A DNA stretch of 64,000 nucleotides, from assembly GCF_000321225.1 (NCBI RefSeq), contig NW_004450322.1, forward strand, positions 889,277 through 953,276, in the 5' to 3' direction. Every line of letters begins with the position of its first letter. The first letter of the stretch is position 1. Positions 39,598 to 50,668 of the stretch are shown piece after piece. The DNA is from Odobenus rosmarus divergens (taxonomy: Eukaryota; Chordata; Mammalia; Carnivora; Odobenidae). The position numbers and the translations under genes are program-made. Under the pieces are notes generated by a model that saw only the letters and a program-made list of their open reading frames with translations, was not told the origin of the DNA and searched no databases.

Positions 39598-39750
39598 GGA
39601 GGTAAAGAGGAGAGAAGAACAAAAGAGAGAGAGAGTGTGGGAGAAGGGGAGAGGCCTGTGAGAGACCATAAGAGAAAGAGAATGGAGAGAAGAAGATGAA
39701 GAGAAAGAGATAAGCAGATAAAGGCCACAGAGAGGCCTGTGAGAGATATT
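39598..39750. repeat. Purine-rich (GA) tract
   Basis: About 150 bases almost wholly A/G with AGAGAGAGAG and GAGAGGCCTGTGAGAGA recurring twice (39648 and 39732). Confidence 0.7.
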
Positions 39751-39759
39751 TAACCGCCC

Positions 39760-40650
39760 CCGCCTCCAAGATAAATTCACATGTCTAGTGAAACCTGTGA
39801 AAAACAACCCCAAGGAAAAAGGTCAGGAGCTGAGAATTGATGCCTTCCTCCCACTGAAGCGGCCTCAGAAGGGACTTGGGAGGAACTAAAGGAAGCAGAG
39901 AAACGGCCTCTGTCCAGGAGTGGCCAGGGTATCCTCAGGGCAGGAGTGAAGAACCTGTATCTGACACCCTTGGTATAGAGCTGCAGGAAGTGTCCCCTCT
40001 CTGTGCTGCCTATGCCCCAGCAGGTTGTTTTGTCCAACCCTCTGCCTCCAGGTACCAGGACATACCAGCTGCACCAGTGGATCCAAAGACCTCAGGGGAG
40101 GAGCCTGTCTCCCAGGTTTCTCGGCAGATGGCCTAAGTTACTTTGCTTTGCGGCTCTGTAGGTTGAAAGGAATTAGGGGTCAGGGGCCAGTGGAGCCATG
40201 GAACCTCTGGACCAAAGGGGGAAAAACACTGGATAAATCACTCGGGATTTGATGAGCAGCGGCATCTGGATTTTTGCAGCAGTGTGGATCATCAGGTCCA
40301 CTCCCATTCCTCCAGTTTCTGGACCAGTCAAGTTTCCCAGAAACACATTTCACAATGAAGAATCTGATTCCACAGCATGACTTTGTTCTAGCTTGATCAA
40401 CCTAAAAGCACCGGAAACAAACCTACAGTCCAACAATGTCAAGTTTGTTGACCCTTTTCAATGAGGGAAACTGCATATCAGAAGAACCGTGGGACATCTC
40501 ACCAAGTAAAAGAAAAGGTACAGTTTTCACAGGATTTGAGGAAAGGATAAAATTGATATGAAATTTAAATGAGCCCTGCTACATCTATCAACATCGTGTT
40601 ATCTGCATAAGGACATTTATTGTGAGGATCACATCTGTGTATGTACTGAT
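39760..40650. other. Unassigned stretch
   Basis: Overlapping short frames without motifs. No gene assigned. Confidence 0.3.
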
Positions 40651-40660
40651 TTCTAGTGCA

Positions 40661-40873
40661 GAATTTCTCAACCTCAACACCATTGACATTTTGGGCTACG
40701 TAATTCTTTGTCAGAAGCCTATCTTGTGTATTATAGGATGTTTAGCATCATCCCTGGGCTCTACCCACTAGACGCCAGTAGCCCCCTCATCCCAGTTGTG
40801 ACAAAATTTTGCAGACATTGCCAAATGTCCTTTGGGGAGCAGAATCATCCCTGGTTGAGAACCACTGTTCTAA
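40661..40873 (-). mobile_element. MER5A (hAT-Charlie, non-autonomous)
   Basis: Inverted ends CAGAATTTCTCAACCTC and GGTTGAGAACCACTG. The eight-base target duplication TTCTAGTG/TTCTAATG has one change. The inner segment GACATTGCCAAATGTCC is typical. Confidence 0.9.
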
Positions 40874-41108
40874 TGGTTTACTGATAGTGAGTATGATAGT
40901 GAAAACTCAGTAAAAGGTTTTATGGGATGGCTTCTGTTTTCACTTTTCTATACATATTTTAGGGTGAAGTATTAAATGAAGAACACATTAAAATAACAAA
41001 TCTGTGGTTAAAAGCAAGTTCGTTGTAAAAAAAAAAAAAGACAATGTCAGAGATGACATGACCATCTTTGTAGAAAATCCAATAGATTTATTAAAAAGCT
41101 ACTAGATT

Positions 41109-41212
41109 TGGGGCACCTGGCTGGCTTGGTCGGTAGTGCATGCGACTCTTCCTCTTGGAGTTTAAGTTCAAGCCCCATATTGGGTGGAGAGATTACTTAA
41201 AAAATAAAATCT
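41109..41212 (+). mobile_element. SINEC, short variant
   Basis: Short class ending GAGAGATTACTTAAAAAATA. Confidence 0.87.
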
Positions 41213-41213
41213 T

Positions 41214-41450
41214 GAGGGGTTCCTAGGTGGCTCAGTGAAGCGTCTGACTCTTGATTTCAGTTCAGGTCATGATCTCAGGGCTGTGAGAGAGAGCCAGGAG
41301 CCCTGCATTGGGCTCTGCACTCAGCAGGGAGTCCGCTGAAGATTCTCTCCCTCTCCCTCCACCCCTCCCTCCTCCCGCTCACACCCTCTCTCTCACTCTC
41401 AAATAAATAAATAAATCTTTTAAAAAATAAAATAAAATCTTTAAAAAAAA
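41214..41450 (+). mobile_element. SINEC, old variant
   Basis: Follows the short SINE tail directly. Confidence 0.88.
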
Positions 41451-42086
41451 CTACTGGCTCTAATAAGTGAGTTTAGCAAGTTTGCAGGATACAAGATCCA
41501 TATACAAAAACCAACTGTATGCCTATATACCAGCAATGAACAATCAGAAATTGAATTTAAAAACCAATATCATTTACAACATTATAAAAATCATGAAACA
41601 CTTAGGGATACATTTAACAAAGCATGTGAAAGATCTATACACTGAAAGTTACAAAATATTGCTGAGAGAAACTAAGTAAGATCTAAATAAATGGAGAGAT
41701 ATGCTTCATTCGTGGATTGGAAAAGTCAATATTGTTAAAATGGCAATTCTCCCCAAATTTATCTATAAATCTAATGTTATCTAAATAAGAACCTCAGCAA
41801 GATTTTTGGTAGAAACTGACAAGCTGATTCTACAATTCATAAAGAACAACAGACACATGAAAAAATGCTCAATCTCACTTGTCATCAGGAAAATACAAAT
41901 CAAAACCACAATGAGATACTACCTTACACCTGTCAGAATGGCTAAAATTAACAAGACAGGAAACAACAAATGTCAAGGATGTGGAGAAAGAGAAACACTC
42001 TTACACTGTTGGTGGGAATGCAAGTTGGTACAGCCACTCTGGAAAACTGTGTGGAGGTTCCTCAAGACGTTAAAAATAGAGCTACC

Positions 42087-42288
42087 TGGGCACCTGGGTG
42101 GCTCAGTCAGTTAAGCATTTGCTTTCCGCTCAGGTCATGATCTCAGGATCTTGGGATCGAGCCCTGAATCAGGCTCCCTGCTCAGCAGGGAGTCTGATTC
42201 TCCCTCTCCCTCTGCCCCTCCCCATGCTCTCTCTCTCTCTCTCAAATAAATAAATAAAATGTTTTAAAAACAAACAAATAAAAAAAAC
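42087..42288 (+). mobile_element. SINEC, left member of a composite
   Basis: 5' flank AAAAATAGAGCTACC (42072-42086), but its own tail is not followed by that duplication. Confidence 0.92.
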
Positions 42289-42571
42289 AAGGTGTGCCTG
42301 TAGAGGGCTGGCCCTGTGGCTTTCCTCAGCTTACTTTAACTTGCCTGTCACAAAATTTTTCCACAGGCACTCGCCTTCATTTGGTAAATAACTTGCCCAG
42401 CCTCACCAGATCCCCTAGCTTTATAATACATCTTTTGTATAAATATATATCGATAAATACACTTGCTGACTCATGTATGCATTTCACGTAAGGTCTCTTT
42501 TGAAAGCACAGATTTAAATTTTCTAGACTATAAAATATGGATGTTTCTTTACTTTCTGAATTAGGTACTTT
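42289..42571. other. Unknown 283-bp block between two SINEs
   Basis: Not L1 and not any repeat I recognise. It separates two SINEs that share one outer target duplication. Confidence 0.75.
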
Positions 42572-42755
42572 AGGGCGCCTGGGTGGCTCAGTTGGTTAAG
42601 CGACTGCCTTCGACTCAGGTCATGATCCTGGGGTCCTGGGATCGAGTCCCACATCGGGATCCCCCTGCTCAGCTGCAAGTCTGCTTCTCCCTCTCCCTCT
42701 GTGATCTCTCTCACTTTCACTGTCTCTCAAATAAATAAATAAAATCTTTAAAAAA
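42572..42755 (+). mobile_element. SINEC, right member of a composite
   Basis: Its tail is followed by AAAAATAGAGCTACC (42756-42770), the duplication that starts before the left SINE. Confidence 0.92.
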
Positions 42756-42982
42756 AAAAATAGAGCTACCCTACAACCCAGCAATTGCACTATTAGGTTA
42801 TTTACCCCAAAATCCAGATGTAGTGAAATGAAGGGGCACCTGCACCCCAGTGTTCATAGCAGCAATGTCCACAATAGCCAGACTGTGGAAGGAGCCGAGA
42901 TGTCTTTCAATAGATGAATGGATAAAGATGTGGTATATATATACAATGGAATATTACTCAGCCATCAGAAAGGATGAATACT

Positions 42983-43176
42983 GGGGCACCTGGGTGGCTC
43001 AGTCGTTAAGCATCTGCCTTCAGCTCGGGTCATAGTCTCAGGGTCCTGGGATCGAGCCCCGCATCGGGCTCCCTGCTCAGTGGGAAGCCTGCTTCTCCCT
43101 CTCCCACTCCCCCTGCTTGTGTTCCCTCTCTCGCTGTCTCTCTGTCAAAAAATAAATAAAATCTTTTTAAAAAAAG
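42983..43176 (+). mobile_element. SINEC, type A
   Basis: Target duplication AAGGATGAATACT within the younger L1. Confidence 0.94.
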
Positions 43177-43616
43177 GATGAATACTTACCATTTACATCA
43201 ACATGGATGGAATTGGAGGGTACTATGCTAAGTGAGATAAGTCAATCAGAGAAAGACAATTATCATTTGGTTTCATTCATATGTGGAATATAAGAAACAG
43301 TGCAGAGGACAATAAGGGAAGGAAGGGAAAACTGAATGGGAAGAAATCAGAGACGGAGACAAACCATGAGAGACTCTTAACTCTAGGAAACAAACTGAGG
43401 GTTGCTGGGGGGGAGGTGGGTGGGGGGAATGGGGTAACTGGGTGATGGGCATTAGGGAGGGCACGTGATGGGATGAGCACTGGGTGTTATGTGCAACTGA
43501 TGAATCATTGAACATTACATCTGAAACTAATGATGTACTAGGTGTTAGCTAATTGAATTTAAATTTAAATAAACAAACAAACAAACAAATAAAATTCATA
43601 TAGAAATGCGAAGTAT

Positions 43617-43828
43617 CGGGGCACCTGGGTGGCTCAGTCATTAAGCGTCTGCCTTCGGCTCAGGTCATGATCCCAGCGTCCTGGGATGGAGTCCCGCATC
43701 GCATCGGGCTCCCTGCTCCTCAGGGAGCCTGCTTCTCCCTCTCCCACTCCCCCTGCTTATATCCCTCTCTCGCTGTGTCTCTCTCTGTCAAATAAATAAA
43801 TAAAATCTTTAAAAAATAAAAATAAATG
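43617..43828 (+). mobile_element. SINEC, type A
   Basis: Target duplication AAATGC(G/A)AAGTATC. Confidence 0.94.
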
Positions 43829-44114
43829 CAAAGTATCCAGAATAGGCAAAACAACTCTTAAAAAAGAAAAACAAAGTTGGAGGGCTTAACACTGACTCAA
43901 GAATTATTATAAAGCTACAGTAATTGACACTGTGTGATATTGGTGTAAAGATCAAATAGCAGATAAATGGAGCTAAGTAGATACTCTAGACATAAACCCA
44001 CACATATATGTGGGTTATAACTAATTTTTTTAAGATGCAAAGACCATGCGGTAAGGAAAGGATGGCTTTTTCAACAAACGATGCTGGAACAATTAGATAT
44101 AGAAATGCAAAAGA

Positions 44115-44317
44115 AGGGCGCCTGGGTGGCTCAGTTGGTTAAGCGACTGCCTTCGGCTCAGGTCATGATCCTGGAGTCGTAGGATCGGGTCCCGCATCGG
44201 GCTCCCTGCTCAGCAGGGCGTCTGCTTCTCCCTCTGACCCTCTTCCCTCTCGTGCTCTCTATCTCTCATTCTCTCTCTCTCAAATAAATAAATAAAATCT
44301 TTAAAAAAAAAAAAAGA
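44115..44317 (+). mobile_element. SINEC, type B
   Basis: Target duplication GAAATGCAAAAGAA. Confidence 0.94.
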
Positions 44318-44666
44318 AATGCAAAAGAACATACTTGGACCCATACCTTGCACCATATTCACAAATTAACTCCAAATGGATCATAGACCTACATTTAAAA
44401 CCTGAAAGTATAAAACTTCTGGAAGAAACCACAGGGGAAGATTTGTGACATTAAGTTAGGCAAAGATTTCTTAGATTTGACAACAAAAGCACAATTTACA
44501 AAAGAATAAATTGATAAATTAGATTTCATCAAAACTAAAAAATCCATTCTTTAACGGACACAGTTGAGATAATGGAAAAACAAGCCACAGACTGGGAAAA
44601 GTCTTTGCAAAAACATGTATCTGAATGTAAAAAGACTCACAAAACTCTACAATAAGAAAATAGCCC

Positions 44667-44890
44667 GGGTCCCCTGGGTGGCTTAGATGGTTGGGTGTTT
44701 GCCTTTGGCTCAGGTAGTGATCTCAGGGTCCTGGGATCAAGCCCCACATCGAGCCCCACATTGAGCTCCCAGCTCAGCAGGAAGCCTGCTTCTCCCTCTC
44801 CCACTCCCCCTGCTTGTGTTCCCTCTCTCGCTGTGTCTCTCTCTGTCAAATAAATAAATAAAATCTTAAAAAAATTAATTAAATAAAATA
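44667..44890 (+). mobile_element. SINEC, type A
   Basis: Full copy with small internal duplication (ATCGAGCCCCACATTGAG). Confidence 0.93.
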
Positions 44891-45566
44891 AAATCTAACC
44901 ATGCACCTACCATATGATCCAGCTTTTACACTCTTAGGTTTTGACCCAGGAGAAAAGAAAATATATGTCCATACAAAGACTTGTACAATGTTTGCATGGC
45001 AAGTGCATTTGTAATAGTCAAAAACTGAAAACAACCCAAATGCCCATCAAGAGATGAATGAATAAACAAATTAGAGTGTATCCATACAACACAACATGGA
45101 TGAATCTCAAAATAATACTGAGTGAAGGAAGCTATTCAAATAAGGGTACATGGTGCATGTTTCTATTTATATAAAACTTTATAAAATGCAAACTAATTTT
45201 TAGTGACAGCATCAGTGGGGATGAGAGAGTGATGAATATGTTTACTACCTTGATTATGGTGAATATATATATGTAATATATAAACTTATCAAATGGTATA
45301 TTTCTAATATGTACAATTTATTATATGTCAATTATATCTCAATAAAGCTGTTTTTTAATGTCACAGATAACAATAGTCTGCATGGCCAATTATACCAGAA
45401 ATACATGCAAGAAAGTCTAAGTGGTTGAACCATGAAACTGTCAGATATGTTTTTCTGATCTCATACTCAACAGCAATGATTTACCTTGAGGAAAATTAAC
45501 ACCAACTCTCAAATCCTGAGTTCCCCGACCTCTGTCAAATGATAAAGTTACAATTTGTGCAAGATT

Positions 45567-45768
45567 CCATCTTTTTTTAAAGATTTTATTTATTTATTTG
45601 ACAGAGAAAGACACAGCGAGAGAGGGAACACAAGCAGGGGGAGTGGGAGAGGGAGAAGCAGGCTCTCCTCTGAGCAGGGAGCCCAAGGCCGGGCTCGATC
45701 CCAGGACACTGGGATCATGACCTGAGCCGAAGGCAGACGCCTAATGACTGAGCCATCCAGGAGCCCCA
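45567..45768 (-). mobile_element. SINEC, type A
   Basis: Target duplication AAGATTCCATCTTT. Confidence 0.94.
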
Positions 45769-45814
45769 AGATTCCATCTTTATGCTATACTTCAATATAA
45801 AGTTAAATTTTTTA

Positions 45815-46001
45815 TTTATTTTTTTAAATATTTTATTTATTTATTTGACAGAGAGAGCACAAGCAGGGGGAGCGGCAGGCAGAGGGAGAAGCAGGCTCCC
45901 CACTGAGCAGGGAGCCTGATGTGGGACTCAATCCCACAACCCTGGGATCATGACGTGAGCCAAAGGCAGATGCTTAACAGACTGAGCCACCCAGGTGCCC
46001 C
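45815..46001 (-). mobile_element. SINEC
   Basis: Flanked by AAAGTT(A/G)A. Confidence 0.92.
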
Positions 46002-46004
46002 TAA

Positions 46005-46460
46005 AGTTGATTTTTTTTTTTAAAGAAGTGGAAATATACTACAGAGTGAAAAAATCTTGGGCTCAACAAACAGTATTCTTGGGAAATCATGGGAAACTCC
46101 CAGAGCCACATGATGCTGGCCTTTTCATCCATTCATCCTGGAGTCAAAAGGTCCACAGCATCCTGGGTCCTGGTTCAGGCTTTGCTCTCATACAGGGGTC
46201 TGTCACCACCACCAGTGCAGAGTCTCTTGTTGTCTTTGTGGAAAAGTACTGAGCACAGACATGTACACCATCCTGGTTTTCCACAGCAGAGTCTGCACCC
46301 GCAAGAGTTGGTAAGTCCCTCCTTACAACTGGCCACAGACTTTCCTGCTTGCAGATGTGTTTATCATTTACATATGCTCTCTGCATGTGCTGGGATTTAC
46401 AATCCCCTCCTGTGGTAGGGACTCGAGTTGCATTGAAAGATCAGCCATACATGGTCTTCA
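46005..46460. other. Unassigned stretch
   Basis: No repeat or exon recognised. Confidence 0.3.
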
Positions 46461-46469
46461 TCTCTTCCT

Positions 46470-46600
46470 CTGCTATTTGTTGACTGGCTGACTCTGGGCA
46501 AATCCCGGCCTCTTGAATCTACATCTGTGATATGGGGCAATAAGGCCATCTATACATCTTCCTGGGAGTGTATGTTAAAATCCCTTGTGAACCCAGAAGA
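46470..46600 (+). repeat. MIR fragment
   Basis: GACTCTGGGCAAATCCCGGC with GTGATATGGGGCAATAAGGC matches the MIR core. Confidence 0.55.
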
Positions 46601-46649
46601 AAGTAAACACAGAATAAGTGCATGTTATTATTGTCAACATGCTCCTGAT

Positions 46650-46865
46650 TTAATACGAACAGCTAATGTTTGTTGATCACTCACAATGTGCCTAGCCCTG
46701 TGCTAAGTGCAACTTATAACAGCCCTGTGAGAAGCAGTTACTACCTCATTTCACAGAGGGAGAAATGGAGAGTCAGAAAGGTTGAGTGACTTGCCCAAGG
46801 TCATCAGATGTTGCGGCTGGGGAGTGAATTCAGGTCTATCTGACCACAGAACCCACCCTCCTCCC
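46650..46865 (-). repeat. MIR
   Basis: CACAATGTGCCTAGCCCTGT, CATTTCACAGAGGGAGAAAT and GACTTGCCCAAGGTCATCAG form the MIR in reverse. Confidence 0.85.
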
Positions 46866-46974
46866 ACCAGGTTGCACCGACTTCTGCCCATGTGGCCTCA
46901 GAAAGCTCCAGTCACCCCTTTCAAAACCCGGTGATCCTAGAACTTCAGAACAAAAATGTCTGACTTACTCCTTA

Positions 46975-47250
46975 TACTAGGCTGAATAATGGCCCCAAAG
47001 ACATTAGGTCATAATCCCTGGAACCTGTAAATGTTACCTTATTTGGAAAATGGTTCTTTGCAAATAAGATTAAATTAAGGCTGTTGAAATAAAGAGATTA
47101 TCCTGGATTATCTGGGCGGGCCCTAAATGCAACCACAAGATGTTCGTGAGAGCCCAGGAGCTAAAGAAGCTAAAGGAGGGGGAGAGAGAAGCAGCCAAGG
47201 GTTGGAGCCAGAACAGGAGACCCAGCCAGAGTTGGAGGAAAAGCTGCTTT
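46975..47250 (+). repeat. MLT1-type LTR fragment
   Basis: CCTGGAACCTGTAAATGTTACC followed by GATTATCCTGGATTATCTGG identifies MLT1. It abuts the RDH12-like retrocopy. Confidence 0.8.
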
Positions 47251-47281
47251 AGCTAAAGGAGCAACTAAAAATATTTAAAAG

Positions 47282-48212
47282 ATGCTGGTTGTCTTGGGAC
47301 TGCTCACCGCCTTCCTTTCTTTCCTATATGTGATAGCTCTATCCATTAGGAAGCTCTTTGCTGCCGGGGTTTGGAAAACAAACATGCAGTTTCCCAGGAA
47401 GATAGTGGTAATCACCAGAGCCAACATTGGCATCCGCAAGGAGACGGCCAGAGAGCTTGGTTGTAGAGGAACCCAAGGATGCAGTGCCTTCTGAGATATG
47501 CTGAAGGGATAATCTGCTGGCCAGTGAAATCCAGGCCAATACAAACAACCCTCAGATGCCAATTCAGAAACTGGACCCATCCAATACCAAATCCATCTGA
47601 GCCTTTGCTAAGGGCTTTCTGGCAGAGAAAAAGCAGCTCCATATTCTGATCAACAATGCAGGAGTGATGGTGTATCGGTATTCCAAGACAGCTGGTGACT
47701 TTGAAACCCATCTGGGAGTCAACCACCTCGGCCACTTCCTTTGTACCCACTTGCTCCTGGTGCCACTGAAAAAGTCTGTGTCCTCACAGGTGATAAACCT
47801 GTCATCAGTAACCCACCATGCTGGCAAGATTCACTTCCACAGCCTCCAGGGTGAGAAGCACTATAGCCAGGGATTTTGCTCATTGCCACAGCAAGGTGGC
47901 CAATGTATTTTTAGTTGGGAACTGGCCAAGAGACTCCAAGGCACAAGGGTCATGCAGTGCATCCAGGCATCATCCACTCCCAGCTGGTCTGGGACTCCTG
48001 CCTGCTGTGCCTGCTCTGGAGGCTCTTCTCCCCCTTCATCAAGTCAACATGGTAGGGGGCATAGACCAGGCTTCACTGTGCCTTAGCTGAGAGCCTGGAG
48101 CCCCTGTGTGGCAAGTATTTCGGTGACTGCAAGAGGACCTGGGTGTCCCCAAGGGTCTGAAATAGCAAAACCATTGAGTACCTGTGGAATGTCGCTGTGA
48201 GCTTCTAAAAAT
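47282..48212 (+). pseudogene. RDH12-like processed pseudogene
   Basis: Intronless copy resembling retinol dehydrogenase 12, a short-chain dehydrogenase that reduces retinal with NADPH. It starts [16 protein letters not shown] and continues [28 protein letters not shown] and GVNHLGHF. The cofactor motif TGxxxGIG is changed (TRANIGIR), and the catalytic Tyr of YxxxK is His (FAHCHSK, codon CAT at 47881-47883). The frame changes at least twice (before 47600, near 47875), with stops at 47494 and elsewhere. The end reads LWNVAVSF then a stop. Lack of introns marks it as a retrocopy; no poly(A) tail or target duplication could be fixed. RDH11 or RDH13-14 are less likely because the N-terminus fits RDH12 best. 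Confidence 0.85.
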
Positions 48213-48809
48213 ACAGTGGGAGTAGAGATGATGGAAGAGTCACAGCTTTATTGGGACCAGTCCAGCCATAATGAAGGGGGACAAAGGAGAAGGCCTACCC
48301 TGAAAGATTGTCCTTCTGGCTGGCTACTGTTGAAAATTCTGCCCTGCTCTGATCCTCCAGACCCTTCTAGAAACCTTTGCATACCCAACTTTCTTGTGAA
48401 GCTGGCTCAAGGTACAAGACATTTCACACCTGCAGAGCATTCTTCTCCAAGACTTACAAGAACTGGCTGCTCTCTTGGGGCAGGAGGACAGGGCAGATCC
48501 CAGGCTGGTCATGGGGAAAGCAGAAGGGCCTGGGAAACAGGGGCAATTTTCTCACCAATACCAGAAATGCCAGCCAGCATGCTTAGCTGAGGTGACAGGA
48601 GCATCAGCATTACATATTTCCAAGGACTCTAAGACTTAAACTTTTGACTGATCACTTTCGTCTTTGAAATACTAGTCACTCAGGAAATACTAGTCATTCA
48701 GGAAATACTCAGGAAATTTTTGGTTAACCTTGGCCAACTTTGATTTCTTCCTCTGAGCATACTGGAGCTACTGCATGAAGCTGGACCTTCCCATTTTCTT
48801 TTTCCAGTT

Positions 48810-48895
48810 TTTTTTTGTATTAAAATTTTTTTGCAGCTTTATTGGGATGTAATTGACATATAATATTGTATGAGTTAGGACCTACCCATTTTCAA
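48810..48895 (+). mobile_element. L1 3'-end scrap
   Basis: GCAGCTTTATTGGGATGTAA is a known old L1 3' motif. Confidence 0.55.
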
Positions 48896-48954
48896 GCATG
48901 CAGATGGTTTCCTTTTCAAAAGAGTTCTCTTTACCTCAATTTTTAGAGAAAATA

Positions 48955-49245
48955 AAGACTGTGCCTTGAAAAAAAAAAAGAAATAAGCAGAAGAAGACTT
49001 GAAAAGACACAGAGGAGAAGGCAATGTGAAGATGAAACACAGAGAGATATGAGGATGTTAACCTTGAAGATTGGAGCAATGCCACCAGAAGCCAAGGAAT
49101 AATGACAGCAACAAAAGTTGGAAGAGGTAAGGCATGATTCTCCCTAGAGCCTGTGAGGGAGAACAACCCTTCTGACAACTTGATATTGACCAGTGATACT
49201 GATTTCAGACATGTGGCCTACAGAACCATGAGAAAATAAATTTGA
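48955..49245 (+). repeat. MLT1-type LTR fragment
   Basis: Contains the MLT1 3' half (GCCAAGGAATAATGACAGC; GATTCTCCCTAGAGCCTGTG; GAACCATGAGAAAATAAATT). Confidence 0.7.
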
Positions 49246-49339
49246 TTTTTTATTGACCCATTGGTTGTTTAGTAGCATGTTGTTTAGCTTCCATGTATTT
49301 TTTTCCAGTTTTTTTCTTGTAATTGATTTCTAGCTTCTT

Positions 49340-49530
49340 TTTTTAAGGTTTTATTTATTTATTTGAGAGATAAACAGAGAGAGCGAGAGAGAGCACGAGC
49401 AGGGAGGAGAGGGAGGAGCAGGCTTCCTGCTGAGCAGGGAGCCTGATGTGAGGCTTGATCCAAGGACCCTGGGATCATGACCTGAGCCAAAGGCAGACGC
49501 TTAACCGACTGAGCCACCCAGGGGCCCCTG
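49340..49530 (-). mobile_element. SINEC
   Basis: Reverse copy within the L1; GATT(T)CTAG...TTT and GATTACTAGTTT flanks. Confidence 0.92.
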
Positions 49531-50453
49531 ATTACTAGTTTCATTCAGAAAAGATGCCTGACAATGATTTTAATAATCTTCAATTTATTGAGACTTGTTT
49601 TGTGGCCTAACATGTGATCTATCCTGCAGAATGTTCCATGTGCACTTGAAGAGACTACGTATTCTGCTTTTTTGGGATGGAATGCTCTGTATATATCTGT
49701 TAAGTCTGTCTGGTCTAATGTGTCTTTCAAAGACACCATTTACTTATTGATTTTCTATCTGAATAATCTAACCATTGCTGTAAGTGGTGTGTTGAAGTCC
49801 CCTACTATTATTGTATTACTGTCAATCTCTCTCCCCTTTATGTCTGTTAATATTTGCTTTATATATTTAGATGCTCCTATTTTGTGCATAGATATTTATA
49901 ATTTTTATATCCTCTTGTCACATTCTTCTTTATCATTATGTTATGCCCTTCTTTATCTCTTGTTACAGTCTTTGTTTTAAAGTCTATTTTGTCTGATATA
50001 AGTATTGCTACCCCAGCTTTTTTTCTTATTTTCATTTGCATGGAATATCTTTTTCCATCTCTTCACTTTCAGTCTGTATGTGTCTTTAGGTCTGAAGTGA
50101 GTCTCTTGTAGGCAGCATATAAATGGGTCTTGTTTTTTCATCCCTTCAGTCACCCTATGTCTTTTGTTGGAGATTTTATTCCATTTACATTTAAAGTAAT
50201 TGTTGATAGGTAAGTACTTATTGCCATTTTCTTCATTGTTCTCTGGTTGTTTTTATAGTTCTTTTCTATTCGTTTCTCCTTCTCTTGCTCTCTTCCATTG
50301 TAATTTGATGATTTTCTTCAGTGTTGTGCTTAGATTCATTTCTCTTTATTTTTCCTTGTGTGTATCTATTATAAGTTTTTGGTTTGTGGTTACCATGAGG
50401 TTCAAATGTAACACCCTACGTATATAGCAGTCTTATTTAAATTGATGGTTACA

Positions 50454-50668
50454 GGGCACCTGGGTGGCTCAGTCGGTTAAACGGCTGCCTTTGGCTCAGG
50501 TCATAATCCCAGGGTCCTGCGATCGAGCCCCGCGTCGGGCTCCTTCCTCAGCGGGGAGCCTGCTTCTCCCTCTCCCTCTGCCTGCTGCTCTGCCTACTTG
50601 TGTTCTCTCTCTATCTTTGTCAAATAAATAAATAAAATCTTTAAAAATAAATAAATAAATAAATAAAT
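50454..50668 (+). mobile_element. SINEC
   Basis: Target duplication AAATTGATGGTT around it; long (TAAA)n tail. Confidence 0.94.

Larger units (their letters stand above)
41030..41841 (+). mobile_element. Older L1 ORF2, left part
   Basis: GTTTGCAGGATACAAGATCC and GGGATACATTTAACAAAGCA are L1 ORF2 sequence. It is cut at AATTCATA (41834-41841) by a younger L1 and resumes at 43593. Confidence 0.85.
41842..43592 (+). mobile_element. Younger L1, 5'-truncated, inserted in the older L1
   Basis: It runs from just before CACATGAAAAAATGCTC through the L1 3' UTR to an AAAC-repeat tail. Target duplication AATTCATA at 41834-41841 and 43593-43600. It carries three SINEs and an unknown block. Confidence 0.85.
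43593..45360 (+). mobile_element. Older L1, right part
   Basis: It continues the older L1 (AATTCATATAGAAATGC, CTGGAAGAAACCACAGG, CATATGATCCAGC) to an ATTATATCTCAATAAAGCTG end. Three SINEs inserted; no intact frame. Confidence 0.8.
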
